In this document: positions 42,812 to 53,941 of the stretch, piece after piece | How positions within the stretch are numbered: position 1 is the stretch's first letter | How the letters are laid out: every line of letters starts with the position of its first letter | Assembly: GCF_014905415.1 (NCBI RefSeq) | Contig: NZ_BNEO01000001.1 | Location: 1,426,001-1,490,000 of the forward strand | DNA: 64,000 bases | Direction of reading: 5' to 3' | Origin: Virgibacillus salexigens | Lineage (GTDB): Bacteria; Bacillota; Bacilli; Bacillales; Amphibacillaceae | Notes under the pieces: generated by a model | The model's database searches: none | What the model was told of the DNA's origin: nothing | The model's input: the letters and a program-made list of their open reading frames with translations, nothing else | Program-made: the position numbers and the translations under genes

Positions 42812-43573
42812 TTAAAAAGCTGCTGTCCAACCAGCATCAGCAGTAATTACCGTTCCATTAACAAAACTAGACTCATCAGATGCTAAGAATAGAGCCACAT
42901 TGGCAATTTCTTCAGCTTCTCCGGCGCGCGGCATAACGCCTTGTCCAGCCTTGGTACGACTTGCACCGAATTCGTTCATGTTTTTCATCGATGCGCTAAT
43001 ATTTGTGGCAACCCCGCCTGGAGCAATGGCATTACAACGGATGCCTTCATTTGCATACATATAGCCCGTATTTTTCGTGAATCCAACGACAGCATGTTTG
43101 GAAGCTGTGTATGTTGCACCTGCATGGGCACCATTCAGACCACCAGTAGAGGCAGTATTGACAATGACACCATTGCCTTTTTCTAAGAAGATGGATAATG
43201 CTTTTCTTGTTGCACGCATCACAGCCGTTGTGTTAATAGCAAAGATGCGCTCCCAATTCTCATCTTCAATATCTCCAGCAGCTTCAAATCCATCCATTAT
43301 TCCAGCATTATTCACTAAAATATCTAATGTTCCATATTCACTTACTGCTGTATCGATCATTTGATCCACTTCTTGACGATTAGCCACATTCGTCTTAAGT
43401 GCTTTAGCAGTTCCACCAGCCGATTCAATGGAAGAAACGACTGCTTCCGCACCTTCTAAGTTAATATCAGAAACAATTACCTTTGCTCCTTCTTTTGCAT
43501 AGAGCTGTGCTATCGCTTTTCCCATACCAGAGGCTGCACCAGTAACAATAGCTACTTTACCATCTAATTTCAT
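42812..43573 (-). CDS. SDR family oxidoreductase (3-oxoacyl-ACP reductase-like)
   Basis: A 253-residue classical short-chain dehydrogenase. The NAD(P)-binding motif is VTGAASGMGKAIAQLYA, NNAGIMDG follows, and the catalytic residues are Ser in VNTASTGGL with Tyr and Lys in YTASKHAVVG. The Asp after the second strand (VIVSDINLEGAE) suggests NAD preference. The closest resemblance is FabG/glucose-dehydrogenase type; the substrate is unknown. GGAGAG lies upstream of ATG 43573. It is divergent from a TetR-family gene and is its likely target. Confidence 0.82.
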   Translation of the reverse strand: MKLDGKVAIVTGAASGMGKAIAQLYAKEGAKVIVSDINLEGAEAVVSSIESAGGTAKALKTNVANRQEVDQMIDTAVSEYGTLDILVNNAGIMDGFEAAGDIEDENWERIFAINTTAVMRATRKALSIFLEKGNGVIVNTASTGGLNGAHAGATYTASKHAVVGFTKNTGYMYANEGIRCNAIAPGGVATNISASMKNMNEFGASRTKAGQGVMPRAGEAEEIANVALFLASDESSFVNGTVITADAGWTAAF

Positions 43574-43817
43574 TGAAAATCTCTCCTTTCATAAGTATAG
43601 ACCTCGAATCCCCTTTTAATAGAAACGATATGTTCTACCATATAAAAATTAGCCTTCCAACTAATGACCAAATCATGTAGCTGTATACTATAAGCATAAT
43701 GTACTATAATGAAGGTAGCAATATTCAAATAACCGCTAACATGTTGATAAATCAACAAATGACACGGATAGTGTTTATAAAAATAAGCTAACTAAACAGA
43801 TTGGTGGTAGATTGTAT

Positions 43818-44435
43818 ATGAAAGTAGATCGTCGCGTTCATAAGTCGAAAAATGCCTTAAAAACAGCATTGATTCAACTCATGAAAGAGAAGGACATGCA
43901 ACAAATTACGATCACTGACATTGTTAACAAGGCAGACTTAAACAGAGGAACGTTTTATAAACATTATGACATTCAGGAAGCATTGTTTGAGGAACTGATG
44001 GAAGATGTCATCACTGATTTAACGCAATCCTTTCGAGAACCATACCAAAATAAACAAACCTTTATTCTCCATGAAATGAATGCATCGACGATAAAAATAT
44101 TTGAGCATGTAGCTCGTTACTCCGATTTCTATCAAACAATTATCAACCATGATACGATTTTTCCTGGATTTCAGCAAAAACTATGTACTGTCTTCAGAGA
44201 TCTATCTGAAAAGGATTTAATTAGCACAAAAGAAGAGGGTGCCATTGATAAAGACTTACAAGCAAGTTATCAAACGTATGCGATTATTGGGATGATAATG
44301 GAATGGGTAAAGAACGGGTTTAAATACACTCCTGAATACATGGCCGATCAATTAATCAAAATGCTTTCCCACTCACCAATTACCATGACCTATCAAACTT
44401 CACAACACAGCCATTCTCCAGAACAAACACTATAA
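43818..44435 (+). CDS. TetR/AcrR family regulator
   Basis: A 205-residue repressor. The DNA-binding domain reads KSKNALKTALIQLMKEKDMQ, then ITITDIVNKADLNRGTFYKHYD, a typical TetR helix-turn-helix with NRGTFYKHY. The C-terminal domain (FEHVARYSDFYQTIINHDTI, YQTYAIIGMIMEWVKNGF) resembles the TetR_C_8/DhaS type. ATG 43818 is favoured over TTG 43812 for spacing from GGTGG. It lies divergent from the SDR gene and may sense its substrate. Confidence 0.85.
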   Translation: MKVDRRVHKSKNALKTALIQLMKEKDMQQITITDIVNKADLNRGTFYKHYDIQEALFEELMEDVITDLTQSFREPYQNKQTFILHEMNASTIKIFEHVARYSDFYQTIINHDTIFPGFQQKLCTVFRDLSEKDLISTKEEGAIDKDLQASYQTYAIIGMIMEWVKNGFKYTPEYMADQLIKMLSHSPITMTYQTSQHSHSPEQTL

Positions 44436-44440
44436 TTAAC

Positions 44441-44461
44441 GTCTCCTCAATCGAAAGAGAC
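44441..44461. repeat. 21-bp repeat, copy 1
   Basis: GTCTCCTCAATCGAAAGAGAC; a second copy with one change (GAAGGAGAC) is at 44651-44671, exactly 210 bases away. Each is itself an inverted repeat (GTCTC/GAGAC; the second extends to AGGTCTCCT/AGGAGACCT with a plus-strand T-run). Confidence 0.6.
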
Positions 44462-44467
44462 TTCAGC

Positions 44468-44502
44468 CTGTCGAGATTATTTTCTCGACAGACTTATTTT
44501 TG
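44468..44502 (+). terminator. intrinsic terminator of the TetR-family gene
   Basis: CTGTCGAG (44468-44475) and CTCGACAG (44484-44491) form a perfect 8-bp stem with loop ATTATTTT and a nearby T5 run. Confidence 0.75.
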
Positions 44503-44648
44503 GGCTATTTTATGAAATTCAATTTTTTCGTTAGTAATATCGAATGCCTAATGGTAGTGATTGGTTTTAATCTAAGATCGCACTCGGAAAGGGAATAGCC
44601 CTCCCCCCTGAAGGAGAATAAAACGGGGAAGAGGGACTCTACAAGCTG

Positions 44649-44677
44649 AGGTCTCCTCAATCGAAGGAGACCTTTTC
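44649..44677. terminator. hairpin at the end of the sulfate operon, with 21-bp repeat copy 2
   Basis: AGGTCTCCT and AGGAGACCT pair around CAATCGA, followed by TTTT on the plus strand. It lies just after the cysC stop (44680) on the other strand. It can fold in either RNA, but the T-run favours plus-strand termination. Confidence 0.5.
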
Positions 44678-44679
44678 AT

Positions 44680-45282
44680 TTAGTTCAGGTATTCATTTTC
44701 TAATAAATAATTAATGACTTGCTGTACAGCTTCATCTAAAGATTGTTCTTCGGTATCAATCGTCAATTCAGGGTTGATTGGTTCTTCATAGGGGGCATCA
44801 ATTCCTGTAAATCCTGTAATCTCACCAGATCTTGCTTTTTGATACAATCCTTTAGGATCCCTATGTTCACAAGCCTCTAAACTACATCTCACATAAACCT
44901 CTATAAATTCGCGTTCTGCAACAAGAGCACGAACTTGATTACGATCTTCTCGATATGGGGAGATAAATGCAGTTAACGTAAGAACACCCGCATCGACAAA
45001 TAACTTTGCTACTTCACCAATTCGTCTAATATTCTCCGTGCGATCCTCTGGAGAAAAACCTAGATTTTTATTCAGCCCATGACGAATATTATCGCCGTCT
45101 AAGCGATACGTATATATTCCAAGCTGATACAGCTTTCGTTCAAGCTCAACGGTAATGGTAGATTTCCCGGCCCCTGATAAACCAGTAAACCATAAAATCG
45201 CACTTTTATGTTTGTTTTTGGTTTGTCTCTCTGTTTTAGTAATGATCGAATCATGCCACGAGATATTTGTTGATTTACTCAC
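44680..45282 (-). CDS. cysC: adenylylsulfate (APS) kinase
   Basis: A 200-residue enzyme phosphorylating APS to PAPS. The P-loop reads [19 protein letters not shown], followed by [19 protein letters not shown] (APS site), [20 protein letters not shown] and [32 protein letters not shown] near the end is also typical. The start is GTG 45282 with AGGAGG 6 bases upstream. It is last in the sulfate assimilation operon, 14 bases after sat. Confidence 0.93.
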   Translation of the reverse strand: MSKSTNISWHDSIITKTERQTKNKHKSAILWFTGLSGAGKSTITVELERKLYQLGIYTYRLDGDNIRHGLNKNLGFSPEDRTENIRRIGEVAKLFVDAGVLTLTAFISPYREDRNQVRALVAEREFIEVYVRCSLEACEHRDPKGLYQKARSGEITGFTGIDAPYEEPINPELTIDTEEQSLDEAVQQVINYLLENEYLN

Positions 45283-45296
45283 GTTTTTCCTCCTAA

Positions 45297-46475
45297 TCAG
45301 CGTTGTCTTAGCCCTTCCATTAATACATGCGCAACCTCTGGTCGAGAAAACTCTTTCGGTAATTCTTCTCCATTGCGCAGCTTTTCTCGTACCTTGGTTC
45401 CGCTTAGATGTACATGGTTGGATTTATCATGCGGACATGTTTTTGCTGTCGCCATATTCTCACAAGCTGTACAATAAAACGCATGTTCAAAGGCCAAAAT
45501 CTGAATACCTAATTCTTGCTCAAACTGTGAAATTAACTCCTGTGCTTCATAGGTGCCATAATAATCACCTACTCCAGCGTGATCACGGCCGACAATAAAA
45601 TGCGTACACCCATAATTCTTACGTACAATCGCATGTAATATGGCTTCTCTTGGACCTGCATAGCGCATTGCTGCTGGATAAATAACAAGTCTTGTTCGGT
45701 TTTTTGGATAATATTTATCTAAAATTACTTTATAACTTTTCATTCGAATCTCTGCTGAAATATCATCCGATTTTGTTTCCCCAACAAGTGGATTTAACAG
45801 CAAGCCATCGACGATTTCTAATGCACATTTTTGAATATATTCATGCGCCCGATGTACTGGGTTTCGTGTTTGAAATCCGACAATCGTTTTCCACCCCAGT
45901 TCAGCAAATAACTTCCTTGTTTCTTTCGGTTCAAGCTGATGTTCAGGAAATTTCTCATTTTGTTTTGCCTGCAGGAGAAAAATAGGGCCGGCGAGATAAA
46001 TATCCCCTTTTTCATATACTTTTTTTACTCCTGGATGCTCCGAATCTGTGGTTCCATACACAAGCTTTGCTTCTTTTTCTTTATCAAACGTATACATATC
46101 CGATAATTCCAAAACACCATATACTTGTTCATCCTGACCAACTAACGCAACTGTAGAACCAATATCCAATGTGTCCGCAGTAGCTTCATCAACATCCAAT
46201 GTAATTGGAATGCTCCAAACGGTACCATCGCTCAACCGCATTTGTTCTACAACACTTGTATAATCTGTTTCATTCATAAAACCAGTTAATGGACTGAATC
46301 CACCATTAGCAATTAACTCTAAATCTGACAGGTTCCATGCATTTAAATAAATCTTAGGCATCGTGTCTATTTTTTTCAGGTAAGCATCTCGTGCAGATTC
46401 ACTTACGTGACGTTGAATAAGCTCTCCACCATGCGGAATACTTCCTGAACGTTTGGTATCAATTGTTGTTGCCAT
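45297..46475 (-). CDS. sat: sulfate adenylyltransferase (ATP sulfurylase)
   Basis: A 392-residue homomultimeric-type ATP sulfurylase (Sat, not the CysDN GTPase type) making APS from ATP and sulfate. The active site is seen in [18 protein letters not shown], then [19 protein letters not shown] and [13 protein letters not shown]. The N-terminal PUA-like part includes [20 protein letters not shown] 46475 has GGAGGG 6 bases upstream; a GTG two codons before would be too close. It feeds CysC just downstream. Confidence 0.93.
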   Translation of the reverse strand: MATTIDTKRSGSIPHGGELIQRHVSESARDAYLKKIDTMPKIYLNAWNLSDLELIANGGFSPLTGFMNETDYTSVVEQMRLSDGTVWSIPITLDVDEATADTLDIGSTVALVGQDEQVYGVLELSDMYTFDKEKEAKLVYGTTDSEHPGVKKVYEKGDIYLAGPIFLLQAKQNEKFPEHQLEPKETRKLFAELGWKTIVGFQTRNPVHRAHEYIQKCALEIVDGLLLNPLVGETKSDDISAEIRMKSYKVILDKYYPKNRTRLVIYPAAMRYAGPREAILHAIVRKNYGCTHFIVGRDHAGVGDYYGTYEAQELISQFEQELGIQILAFEHAFYCTACENMATAKTCPHDKSNHVHLSGTKVREKLRNGEELPKEFSRPEVAHVLMEGLRQR

Positions 46476-46498
46476 CACTTTCCCTCCAATTTTAATAA

Positions 46499-47299
46499 TT
46501 ACCCAATGAGTTGTTGATAGTATTGCTTTAGCTCAACTACCATTCTCCCCATCTTAGGCTTGGTTGGCAGAAATACTTCTGCTATCTGTCGATCCATTAA
46601 TTCTTGTGCAGTTACTTTTCCAACCGCTACTGCCAGCACATCCTCGTTAAAGGCCTGCCCTAACCGCTCGTCAGCTGCGTTAAACAGGTTCTGCACCTGG
46701 GTTTTACTTGTAAAAATAACGGCATCCAACGATTGGTGAATAATATGGTTCTGTAAACTGGCTAACGTTTCCCTATTTGGGGCTCTATAGAAGTATGGTT
46801 TGGCTAGGTAGACTTCATATCCCATATGCTGCAAAGCATCTTTTAATAGGGCATCGTCCTGATTGTATGCTTGTAAAAAAACACGCTGTCCAATCTTGTT
46901 TGGCTGTTTTTTTAATGTTGCTAATAAATCCTTCATCGTTCCATCGCTAGAAATAAAATCCGGGGATAAGCTATGTTGCTTCAGCCAATTGAATGTTTTA
47001 CTACCACGGATAGCTAATGTTGTGGCTGCAACCTTTTGAATAAATTCGGTTTCGTATCCCTTTTCTTTGGCAATCCTTTCTAAACTAGAAGCACCTATTC
47101 CCGTTGTTAGAATAATGTAGTCAAAGCTTTCTGTTAGGAGTGCAGCAATATTTTGTTCGCAAGTAAGATCATCAAAAACTTGCTCGCCTTGAATGGAAAA
47201 GAGGGAAGGTTGCCCACCATTTTTCTTTACAAGTGTAGAAATTTCCTCTGCTTTACGCGTAGCCGCAATACCAACTTTTTTGTTAGCTAAACCGCTCAT
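46499..47299 (-). CDS. uroporphyrinogen-III synthase-like protein (HemD family)
   Basis: A 266-residue HemD-type two-lobed protein. It starts [41 protein letters not shown] and [19 protein letters not shown] are matching segments of the two lobes, and [15 protein letters not shown] is the conserved region near the C-terminus. The reaction closes hydroxymethylbilane to uroporphyrinogen III, the siroheme precursor. HemD family sequences diverge greatly, so identity is moderate. It overlaps sirC by 17 bases and supplies the same pathway. Confidence 0.78.
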   Translation of the reverse strand: MSGLANKKVGIAATRKAEEISTLVKKNGGQPSLFSIQGEQVFDDLTCEQNIAALLTESFDYIILTTGIGASSLERIAKEKGYETEFIQKVAATTLAIRGSKTFNWLKQHSLSPDFISSDGTMKDLLATLKKQPNKIGQRVFLQAYNQDDALLKDALQHMGYEVYLAKPYFYRAPNRETLASLQNHIIHQSLDAVIFTSKTQVQNLFNAADERLGQAFNEDVLAVAVGKVTAQELMDRQIAEVFLPTKPKMGRMVVELKQYYQQLIG

Positions 47300-47915
47300 G
47301 TGAATCGTTCCTTCCTGTCTTCCTTTTTAACCAATTACTTATCTCCTTCTGTCTATCTTTATCAAGATATTCATCCGATAATAGAGATTGTAAAATCTTC
47401 CTTTGTTCCTGCTTGATAAATGAAGTTTGTTTCATAAACTGTCTCATTTCATAAAGGAAATCAACATAATCACCATACTGTTCATCATACTGGGACTTCA
47501 GATCGTTCTTAATTTTACTTGTCAGCATCGGACTTGCTCCGTTTGTGGAGACACTGATGGATAGTTTTCCTTGCTGGAAATGGGCAGGGATATGTAACGT
47601 GCCCCCTTTTGCATCTGAAGCATTGTTCACAAGCGTATATGGTGAGGCAGATTGGCAAATCGTTTGATTTAATGCTTCATTATTTGTAGCAGCAACTATA
47701 ATAAATGCATGCTGTATATCCTTTACGTCAAAACATTTTTTTCGCCAATATATTTGCCCAGCATCTGCCATAGACCGAAGAGAGGGGGCTACCTCAGGAC
47801 TAACCACAGTAATATATGCAGCTTGTTTTAAAAATAATGAAACACGTCGCTCTGCGACATTTCCTCCACCAATTATCACGATACTTTTTCCACCTACATC
47901 AACCATTAACGGCAT
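47283..47915 (-). CDS. sirC: precorrin-2 dehydrogenase (siroheme synthesis)
   Basis: A 210-residue NAD-dependent enzyme of the SirC/YlnF type, oxidising precorrin-2 to sirohydrochlorin. The Rossmann motif is KSIVIIGGGNVAERRVSLFL, followed by VVSPEVAPSL, AFIIVAATNNEALNQTIC, and the dimerisation region PAHFQQGKLSISVSTNGASP. ATG 47915 has AAAGGTG 6 bases upstream; the frame is open to 48014. It lacks the C-terminal methyltransferase of CysG, which is provided by the separate CobA. Confidence 0.88.
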   Translation of the reverse strand: MPLMVDVGGKSIVIIGGGNVAERRVSLFLKQAAYITVVSPEVAPSLRSMADAGQIYWRKKCFDVKDIQHAFIIVAATNNEALNQTICQSASPYTLVNNASDAKGGTLHIPAHFQQGKLSISVSTNGASPMLTSKIKNDLKSQYDEQYGDYVDFLYEMRQFMKQTSFIKQEQRKILQSLLSDEYLDKDRQKEISNWLKRKTGRNDSHERFS

Positions 47916-47941
47916 ATGCGACACCTTTGTCACATCCTTTT

Positions 47942-48673
47942 TTATGATACTGCCTCGATTACCCGGTCCCTTAATGCTTGCTTCATCGCCACGTGTGCAC
48001 CAAGGTGTTTGCATAATAAAATTTCTTTTCCATGATTATCTAACTCTGCTACTTTCTCGTTCATAAATCGTGTGAGAAAACCTGTAAACCATATATAAGG
48101 AACAATGATGATCTGTGCAGATTCCCCTGCGACAGCTTTCTCCAGCATGGTTTCAAAGGAAGGATCACATGCTGCTAAATAACAAGCTTCTACTTGATCA
48201 ACACCAATAAAAGCTTGTAACCTATCAGCAATTGCCTCCATATCTTTCTTCGTTTGCGGATTACTGCTTCCTCTACCAACCACGAACACCTTAGCATTGG
48301 GATCTATTGGTCTATTCGTCTCCTTGATACGTTCTGCTAGAATGGAAGTTAGTCGATTCTGTACGCCTAAAGGCTGCCCATAAGAAAATGATACATGGGG
48401 ATACATTGCTTTTTGTTGATTAATAATTTCTGGAATATCTTGATAATAATGACCGGCACGTAGTAAGAGCACTGGTATAACTGCAATTGCTGTGGCTCCT
48501 TGTAAGACGAGATTATTAATTCCCTGGTGGATATCTGGATCAGCAAGCTCTAAATAGCAGATTTCCTGTAGATGAATAGGGATTTCCTCTTTCACATCTG
48601 CAATAAACTGATTCACCTCTGACTTGGTAGTGGCGTAACGACTTCCATGACTTACATAAAGCACGCCCTGCAT
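47942..48673 (-). CDS. sirB: sirohydrochlorin ferrochelatase (CbiX/SirB)
   Basis: A 243-residue CbiX-type chelatase inserting Fe2+ to give siroheme. Active-site His residues are in LYVSHGSRYATT and LLRAGHYYQDIPEII. The two halves both hold the CbiX pattern (AIAVIPVLLLRAGHYY and IIIVPYIWFTGFLTRFM). ATG 48673 has AAGGAGG upstream; the open frame extends to 48778. It sits between cobA and sirC in the siroheme block. CbiX proteins can also insert cobalt; the operon context favours iron. Confidence 0.88.
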   Translation of the reverse strand: MQGVLYVSHGSRYATTKSEVNQFIADVKEEIPIHLQEICYLELADPDIHQGINNLVLQGATAIAVIPVLLLRAGHYYQDIPEIINQQKAMYPHVSFSYGQPLGVQNRLTSILAERIKETNRPIDPNAKVFVVGRGSSNPQTKKDMEAIADRLQAFIGVDQVEACYLAACDPSFETMLEKAVAGESAQIIIVPYIWFTGFLTRFMNEKVAELDNHGKEILLCKHLGAHVAMKQALRDRVIEAVS

Positions 48674-48686
48674 TCGCTTTTCCTCC

Positions 48687-49463
48687 TTAACCACTAATTG
48701 CAACCGGTGACGGAATATTCTCATCGGCAAGCCATTCAAACCATTGAAGCTGATCACGTAAACGGACGACCTCACCAATAATTATCATGGATGGATTTTT
48801 TATACCTTCTGCTTTAGATACAATGGTTTCTAATGTACCCGTTACCGTTTGCTGTGCTTGTGTTGTCCCATAGTGCACGAGAGCGATTGGTGTATCTTTG
48901 TCTTTACCATGACGAATCAGTTGATGACAGATCACCGGTAGATTCTTAACGCCCATATAGATACATAATGTATCCACACCTTTTGCTAGATTTCTCCAAT
49001 ACGTATCGATATCTTCATCCTGTTTTGTTACTCCTGATACAAATGCAACGGAAGAACTTATTTTTCGATGCGTTAAAGGAATACCTGCATATGATGGGGC
49101 AGCTGAACCAGAAGTAATACCTGGTACAATCTCAAATGGGATATGATGTTGTTGTAAAGCCAGCGCCTCCTCACCACCTCTGCCAAATATGAATGGATCG
49201 CCACCTTTAAGCCTCGTTACGGTCTTCCCTTCACTAGCAAACGAACATAGTAATTGATTAATTTGCTCCTGCTTCAATGAATGATGGTCCGGGCGCTTCC
49301 CGCAATAGATTCGTTTTGCATGTGGCGAAGCATATGCTAATAATTGTTCGTTTACTAACCGATCGTAAAGAATGACATCCGCTTGCTCGATCATCCTTGC
49401 TCCTTTTACAGTAATTAGCTCTGGATCCCCTGGACCTGCTCCTACAAGGTATACTTTCCCCAT
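48687..49463 (-). CDS. cobA: uroporphyrinogen-III C-methyltransferase
   Basis: A 258-residue SAM-dependent methylase making precorrin-2. Motifs of the CobA/SUMT family are seen in LVGAGPGDPELITVKGARMI, ILYDRLVNEQLL, RLKGGDPFIFGRGGEEALAL and GITSGSAAPSYAGIPLTHR. Length equals stand-alone CobA. GAGGGAG precedes ATG 49463. It supplies siroheme for the sulfite reductase encoded just upstream. Confidence 0.92.
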   Translation of the reverse strand: MGKVYLVGAGPGDPELITVKGARMIEQADVILYDRLVNEQLLAYASPHAKRIYCGKRPDHHSLKQEQINQLLCSFASEGKTVTRLKGGDPFIFGRGGEEALALQQHHIPFEIVPGITSGSAAPSYAGIPLTHRKISSSVAFVSGVTKQDEDIDTYWRNLAKGVDTLCIYMGVKNLPVICHQLIRHGKDKDTPIALVHYGTTQAQQTVTGTLETIVSKAEGIKNPSMIIIGEVVRLRDQLQWFEWLADENIPSPVAISG

Positions 49464-49477
49464 TGACTACACTCCCT

Positions 49478-51205
49478 CTATTCATCTTTTTCCTTATGGA
49501 AATTAAGTCCAGAATACACAGCTTCAACATAGCCAGCACGAATAACATAGTCGCCGAAGTGTTCCTTTTCTGTACGTTCCTTGGCATAGGCATTAATAAT
49601 CGGCTGCAGTGTTTCTAGAATTTCATGCTCTCCGATGTTTTCACGGTATAATTTACTTAAGCGATCCCCTGTAAAACTCCCACCTAGATACATATTGTAT
49701 TTACCTGGGGCTTTGCCAATAAAAGCAATTTCTGCTAATGCGGGTCTGGAGCACCCATTCGGGCAACCAGACATTCTTATCACGATTTCTTCCTCTCTTA
49801 ATCCAGCTTCATCGAGAAGATTTTCTATCTTTTCCAGTAGGGAAGGGAGATACCTTTCCGACTCTGCCATTGCTAATGCACAAGTTGGTAATGCGACACA
49901 GGCCATCGAATTACGTCGTAAGCCACTATACTGACCACCATCTGTAAGCTTATATTGTCTTATTAAATGATCGATATCTTGTTTCTTTTCGTCTGTTACA
50001 TTTGCAATCGTTAGATTCTGATTTGGAGTAAGGCGAAAATCTCCAGTATGAACTTTAGCTATTTCCCTTAATCCCGTCATTAATTGGTAATCATCGGTAT
50101 CTTTTACGCGACCATTTTGAATAAATAACGTGAAATGCCAATTCGACTTTCCTTTAATCCATCCATAACTGTCTCCATTATGCTTAAACACGTAGTCTTT
50201 TGCTGCTTCTAATTCCCAGCCTAAACGTTCATTCAGTTCTTGCTTTAACCAATCGATTCCTCGTTTATCGATGGTGTATTTAAATCTAGCATTTTTTCGA
50301 TTCGAACGATTTCCATAATCGCGCTGTATCGTAACAATCTTTTCGGCTACATCCACGGCAGCTTCTGGTGCACAAAAACCGATGATTCTTCCTAACTGTG
50401 GATAGGTATCGGTGTTTCCATGTGTCATTCCCATACCACCGCCAACCGTTACATTGAAACCAAGCAGCTTATCTGCTTCCTTTACCGCAATAAATCCTAG
50501 GTCTTGTGAAAATACATCAACGTCGTTAGAAGGAGGTACAGCAATTCCAATTTTAAATTTTCTAGGAAGATAGGTTGTTCCATAAATTGGTTCCATCTCC
50601 GCTTCTTCTCTAGAATCAACTACCTTCTCTTTATCTAACCAAATTTCGTGGTATGCTCCCGTTCGAGGGGTAAGATGATCACTAATGTTCTGTGCCCATG
50701 CAACTACTTCCGCATGAACATCCGATTGATAAGGATTCGTATTACACATTACATTTCGATTAACATCCCCACAAGCAGCTATGGAGTCCATCAATGTATC
50801 ATTAATACTACTGATTGTATTCTTTAAATTCCGTTTCAGAATGCCATGTAGTTGATAAGCTTGCCTTGTCGTCAAACGAATCGTTCCATTCGCATATTTA
50901 TGTGCTAATTCGTCCATGACCAGCCATTGCTCCGCTGTTGTAACACCACCAGGGACCCGCACGCGTAGCATAAATTGATACGCTGGTTCCAATTTTTTAC
51001 GTCTCCGTTCATCTCGGAAATCACGATCATCTTGCTGATAGCTACCATGAAATTTTAATAGTTTATTATCATCATCAGAAATGGCACCTGTAATTGGATC
51101 TGCCAAGCCTTCTGTAATCGTTCCTCGAAGGTAATTACTATTTTTTTTGATGCGCTCCATATCATCCAATGGTACTTGCTTAATTGAGTCGTTCCCTTTA
51201 CCCAT
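49478..51205 (-). CDS. cysI: assimilatory sulfite reductase hemoprotein subunit
   Basis: A 575-residue siroheme and [4Fe-4S] protein that reduces sulfite to sulfide. Cluster ligands are seen in [19 protein letters not shown] and [18 protein letters not shown]; the siroheme-binding residues lie in [20 protein letters not shown] and [13 protein letters not shown]. The ATG at 51205 has GGAG 7 bases before it; the frame is open nine codons further. It lies 17 bases after cysJ, its electron donor. Confidence 0.93.
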   Translation of the reverse strand: MGKGNDSIKQVPLDDMERIKKNSNYLRGTITEGLADPITGAISDDDNKLLKFHGSYQQDDRDFRDERRRKKLEPAYQFMLRVRVPGGVTTAEQWLVMDELAHKYANGTIRLTTRQAYQLHGILKRNLKNTISSINDTLMDSIAACGDVNRNVMCNTNPYQSDVHAEVVAWAQNISDHLTPRTGAYHEIWLDKEKVVDSREEAEMEPIYGTTYLPRKFKIGIAVPPSNDVDVFSQDLGFIAVKEADKLLGFNVTVGGGMGMTHGNTDTYPQLGRIIGFCAPEAAVDVAEKIVTIQRDYGNRSNRKNARFKYTIDKRGIDWLKQELNERLGWELEAAKDYVFKHNGDSYGWIKGKSNWHFTLFIQNGRVKDTDDYQLMTGLREIAKVHTGDFRLTPNQNLTIANVTDEKKQDIDHLIRQYKLTDGGQYSGLRRNSMACVALPTCALAMAESERYLPSLLEKIENLLDEAGLREEEIVIRMSGCPNGCSRPALAEIAFIGKAPGKYNMYLGGSFTGDRLSKLYRENIGEHEILETLQPIINAYAKERTEKEHFGDYVIRAGYVEAVYSGLNFHKEKDE

Positions 51206-51221
51206 ATAGAAACTCCTTTCG

Positions 51222-53054
51222 TTAATAGACATCTCTCTGGTAGCGTTTCTCCTGACGCATTTGATTGAGATACGATTCTACCTCATCTGGTGTCATATCG
51301 CCTTCTTGTTGCAAAATAGTGGCAATCGTTTCATTTACATCTTTCGCCATATGTTTCTCATCACCACAGACATAGATTGCTGCACCTTGCTTCACCCAGT
51401 CATACAATTCTTTGCTTTTTTCCAACATGCGATGTTGGACATATACCTTTTCTTCGGTATCACGGGAGAAGGCTACATCCATTTTTGAAAGTACACCTGA
51501 ATTCAACCACTTTTGCCAATCCACTTGGTAGAGAAAATCCGAAGAAAAATGCTGTTCACCGAAGAATAACCATGTCTTGCGTTCAGCTTCTGTTTCTTCT
51601 AGTTCTTCTAAGTAAGAACGGAATGGGGCAACCCCTGTGCCCGGGCCAATCATAATCACTGGTGTTTCTGGATCTTCAGGGAATTGAAAGTTAGGGTTTT
51701 GATGAATATATACAGGTAATTTCTCACCAATTTCAATTCGATCTGCCACTTGTGTGGAACAAACCCCAAAGCGTTCGCGGCCATGAGCTGAAAAACGTAC
51801 TTTCCCAATCGTAAGGTGGACTTCATCAGGATTTGCATCATAACTACTCGCTATCGAGTAAAGCCTTGCTGGGATTTTACGTAGTATTTTGACAAATGAT
51901 TCTGGCTCCAGCCCATCCGGCGGATAGTCCTGCACCAAATCCAACATATCTCTGCCGTCAATATACGTTTTTAATTGGTCCTTTCTATCCGGGGTTATCA
52001 GTTCACTTAGTTCCTCATTGTGAAAGATCGATGCTGCTTTCTCTACTAATGGTTTTGTCAGGATACTGATTTCGAAATTAGAGATAAGCGCTTCCCGTAA
52101 AGACCGTATATCTCCTTGTTTATTGACAGAAACCGTCTCATCAGGATTCCATTGCAGTGCCTGAATGAACTCATCTACTAGTACAGGATTGTTCTTAGGA
52201 AAGATACCTAAACTATCCCCGGGTTTAAATGTAAAGTTTGAACCTTCTAACGATAATTCCAGATGACGTGTCTGCTTGTTTGAACCGCGACCACTAAGGT
52301 TAATATTGTCAACGACCTCTGCAAGGAATGGATTTGTCCTGGAGAAAACCGGCTGCTCCGAAACGATTGTTCCTGCCGTTTGTTGGCCAGAAAGCTCTGC
52401 TTCGCTAGCTTGATCCATTGATTTTCGCAGTTCTCCAAGCACACCTGCCATCCATTCAGCCGCCGGTTCATCAAAATCTAAGTCACAATCGATTCGCTCA
52501 TATAGCCTTTCTCCGCCTAATTCCTCTAATCTTGCATCAAAGTCTTTCCCTGTTTGACAGAAAAACTCGTAAGATTCGTCACCTAACGAAAGAACTGCAA
52601 AACGCAAATCTGCTAATTTTGGTGCTTTTCGACTATGAAGGAACTCGTGGAAGACCACCGCATTATCCGGTGGATCTCCCTCTCCATGAGTTGCGGTAAT
52701 AATTAATAAATCTTCTACTTTCTTTAACTTATTTGGTTTAAAGTCATCCATTGCACTACATGTGACATCTAAATTGGTTGCTTCTAACTTCTGTGTCATT
52801 GTTTCTGCTAACGATTGTGCTGTACCTGTTTCTGATCCATATAAGATCGTTACAGATCGTGCTGCAGCACCTCCAGTTGTTGCTGTCTGTCCTTGTGTTG
52901 TCCTATTAGCATCTTGAATAGATGCCGTGGATTGCACAGCTGAAAGGTATCCACTCAACCACATTTTTTGTTGATCTGTTAGCATTGGTAGTAATCTGTT
53001 TAATTGTTCTGTTTGCTCTTCGTTAAAAGGGCTATTCGTTACATCAAGCGGCAA
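51222..53054 (-). CDS. cysJ: assimilatory sulfite reductase flavoprotein subunit
   Basis: A 610-residue NADPH reductase. The flavodoxin domain starts [18 protein letters not shown], the FAD domain has [20 protein letters not shown] and [11 protein letters not shown], and the NADPH domain has [19 protein letters not shown], with the usual C-terminus RYQRDVY. TTG 53054 is chosen because GAGGTGG lies 5 bases upstream and [20 protein letters not shown] then matches the normal B. subtilis CysJ start. Electrons pass to CysI. The gene is 126 bases after cysH. Confidence 0.92.
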   Translation of the reverse strand: MPLDVTNSPFNEEQTEQLNRLLPMLTDQQKMWLSGYLSAVQSTASIQDANRTTQGQTATTGGAAARSVTILYGSETGTAQSLAETMTQKLEATNLDVTCSAMDDFKPNKLKKVEDLLIITATHGEGDPPDNAVVFHEFLHSRKAPKLADLRFAVLSLGDESYEFFCQTGKDFDARLEELGGERLYERIDCDLDFDEPAAEWMAGVLGELRKSMDQASEAELSGQQTAGTIVSEQPVFSRTNPFLAEVVDNINLSGRGSNKQTRHLELSLEGSNFTFKPGDSLGIFPKNNPVLVDEFIQALQWNPDETVSVNKQGDIRSLREALISNFEISILTKPLVEKAASIFHNEELSELITPDRKDQLKTYIDGRDMLDLVQDYPPDGLEPESFVKILRKIPARLYSIASSYDANPDEVHLTIGKVRFSAHGRERFGVCSTQVADRIEIGEKLPVYIHQNPNFQFPEDPETPVIMIGPGTGVAPFRSYLEELEETEAERKTWLFFGEQHFSSDFLYQVDWQKWLNSGVLSKMDVAFSRDTEEKVYVQHRMLEKSKELYDWVKQGAAIYVCGDEKHMAKDVNETIATILQQEGDMTPDEVESYLNQMRQEKRYQRDVY

Positions 53055-53180
53055 TTCATCCACCTCACAGGCTTTTCTATAATTTCGACATGCATAAATC
53101 ATTTATTACAAAGTATACCAATTAATTTACTCGGAATTAAATGAAATAAAAAAGATGTGTCATTACTTCCATCATAAGCG

Positions 53181-53909
53181 TTAATTATTTCCAGTTGTAT
53201 GAAGTCCACATTCCGTCTTATTTAACCCCGTCCAGCGACCAGCACGAAGGTCATCAGAATCTGTCACTTGATTGGTGCAAGGAATACAACCAATACTTGG
53301 ATAGTTCTGATCATGTAATTCATTGTATGGCAATTTGTATTCGCGTATATAATTCCATACATCATCCCATGACCAGTGAATGAGTGGACATACTTTAATC
53401 GATTGAAACCGTTCATCTTTATTTACAAAGTCTGTATTGCTGCGACTTGGTGACTGATCTCTTCTTAACCCAGATATCCAAGCAGGTACATTACTTAATG
53501 CTTCCTCAAGTGGCTTTATCTTTCGAATGAAGCAGCATTGATCAGGTTCTCTTTTCCATAAAGCAGATCCATGTTTTGCTGCCTGCTCCTCTACAGTCAA
53601 ATCTGGTTTCTTTAGCCGAATTCGCAGCTGAGGATACGTTGCTTTCACCTCATCAATTAAGTCGTACGTTTCCTGAAAATGCAGACCGGTGTCTAAAAAA
53701 ACAATTTCCGCATCTTGCTTCACTTTGGAAATTAAATCAATTAACACCATACCTTCAGCACCAAAGCTACAAGCGTACACAATAGAATCGCCATACGTCT
53801 CATACGCCCACTTTAAAATGGTTGATGCCCCTTTTGCTTCATCTTCTGGATGAAAATCTTTAAAAGGATCAACGGTAAAATCATGATAAGAAAGGATTTC
53901 ACTAGTCAC
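53181..53909 (-). CDS. cysH: phosphoadenylyl/adenylyl-sulfate reductase
   Basis: A 242-residue thioredoxin-dependent reductase, first gene of the operon. The PP-loop part reads [17 protein letters not shown], then [17 protein letters not shown]. Cys pairs CC ([15 protein letters not shown]) and CxxC ([17 protein letters not shown]) indicate a [4Fe-4S] cluster, as in enzymes that can use APS; the catalytic Cys is in [11 protein letters not shown]. The start is GTG 53909 with AAGGAGG 8 bases upstream. Expression is set by the riboswitch upstream. It yields sulfite for CysJI. Confidence 0.92.
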   Translation of the reverse strand: MTSEILSYHDFTVDPFKDFHPEDEAKGASTILKWAYETYGDSIVYACSFGAEGMVLIDLISKVKQDAEIVFLDTGLHFQETYDLIDEVKATYPQLRIRLKKPDLTVEEQAAKHGSALWKREPDQCCFIRKIKPLEEALSNVPAWISGLRRDQSPSRSNTDFVNKDERFQSIKVCPLIHWSWDDVWNYIREYKLPYNELHDQNYPSIGCIPCTNQVTDSDDLRAGRWTGLNKTECGLHTTGNN

Positions 53910-53941
53910 CTTCCATTCCTCCTTCCAAAACACTAGATTGA

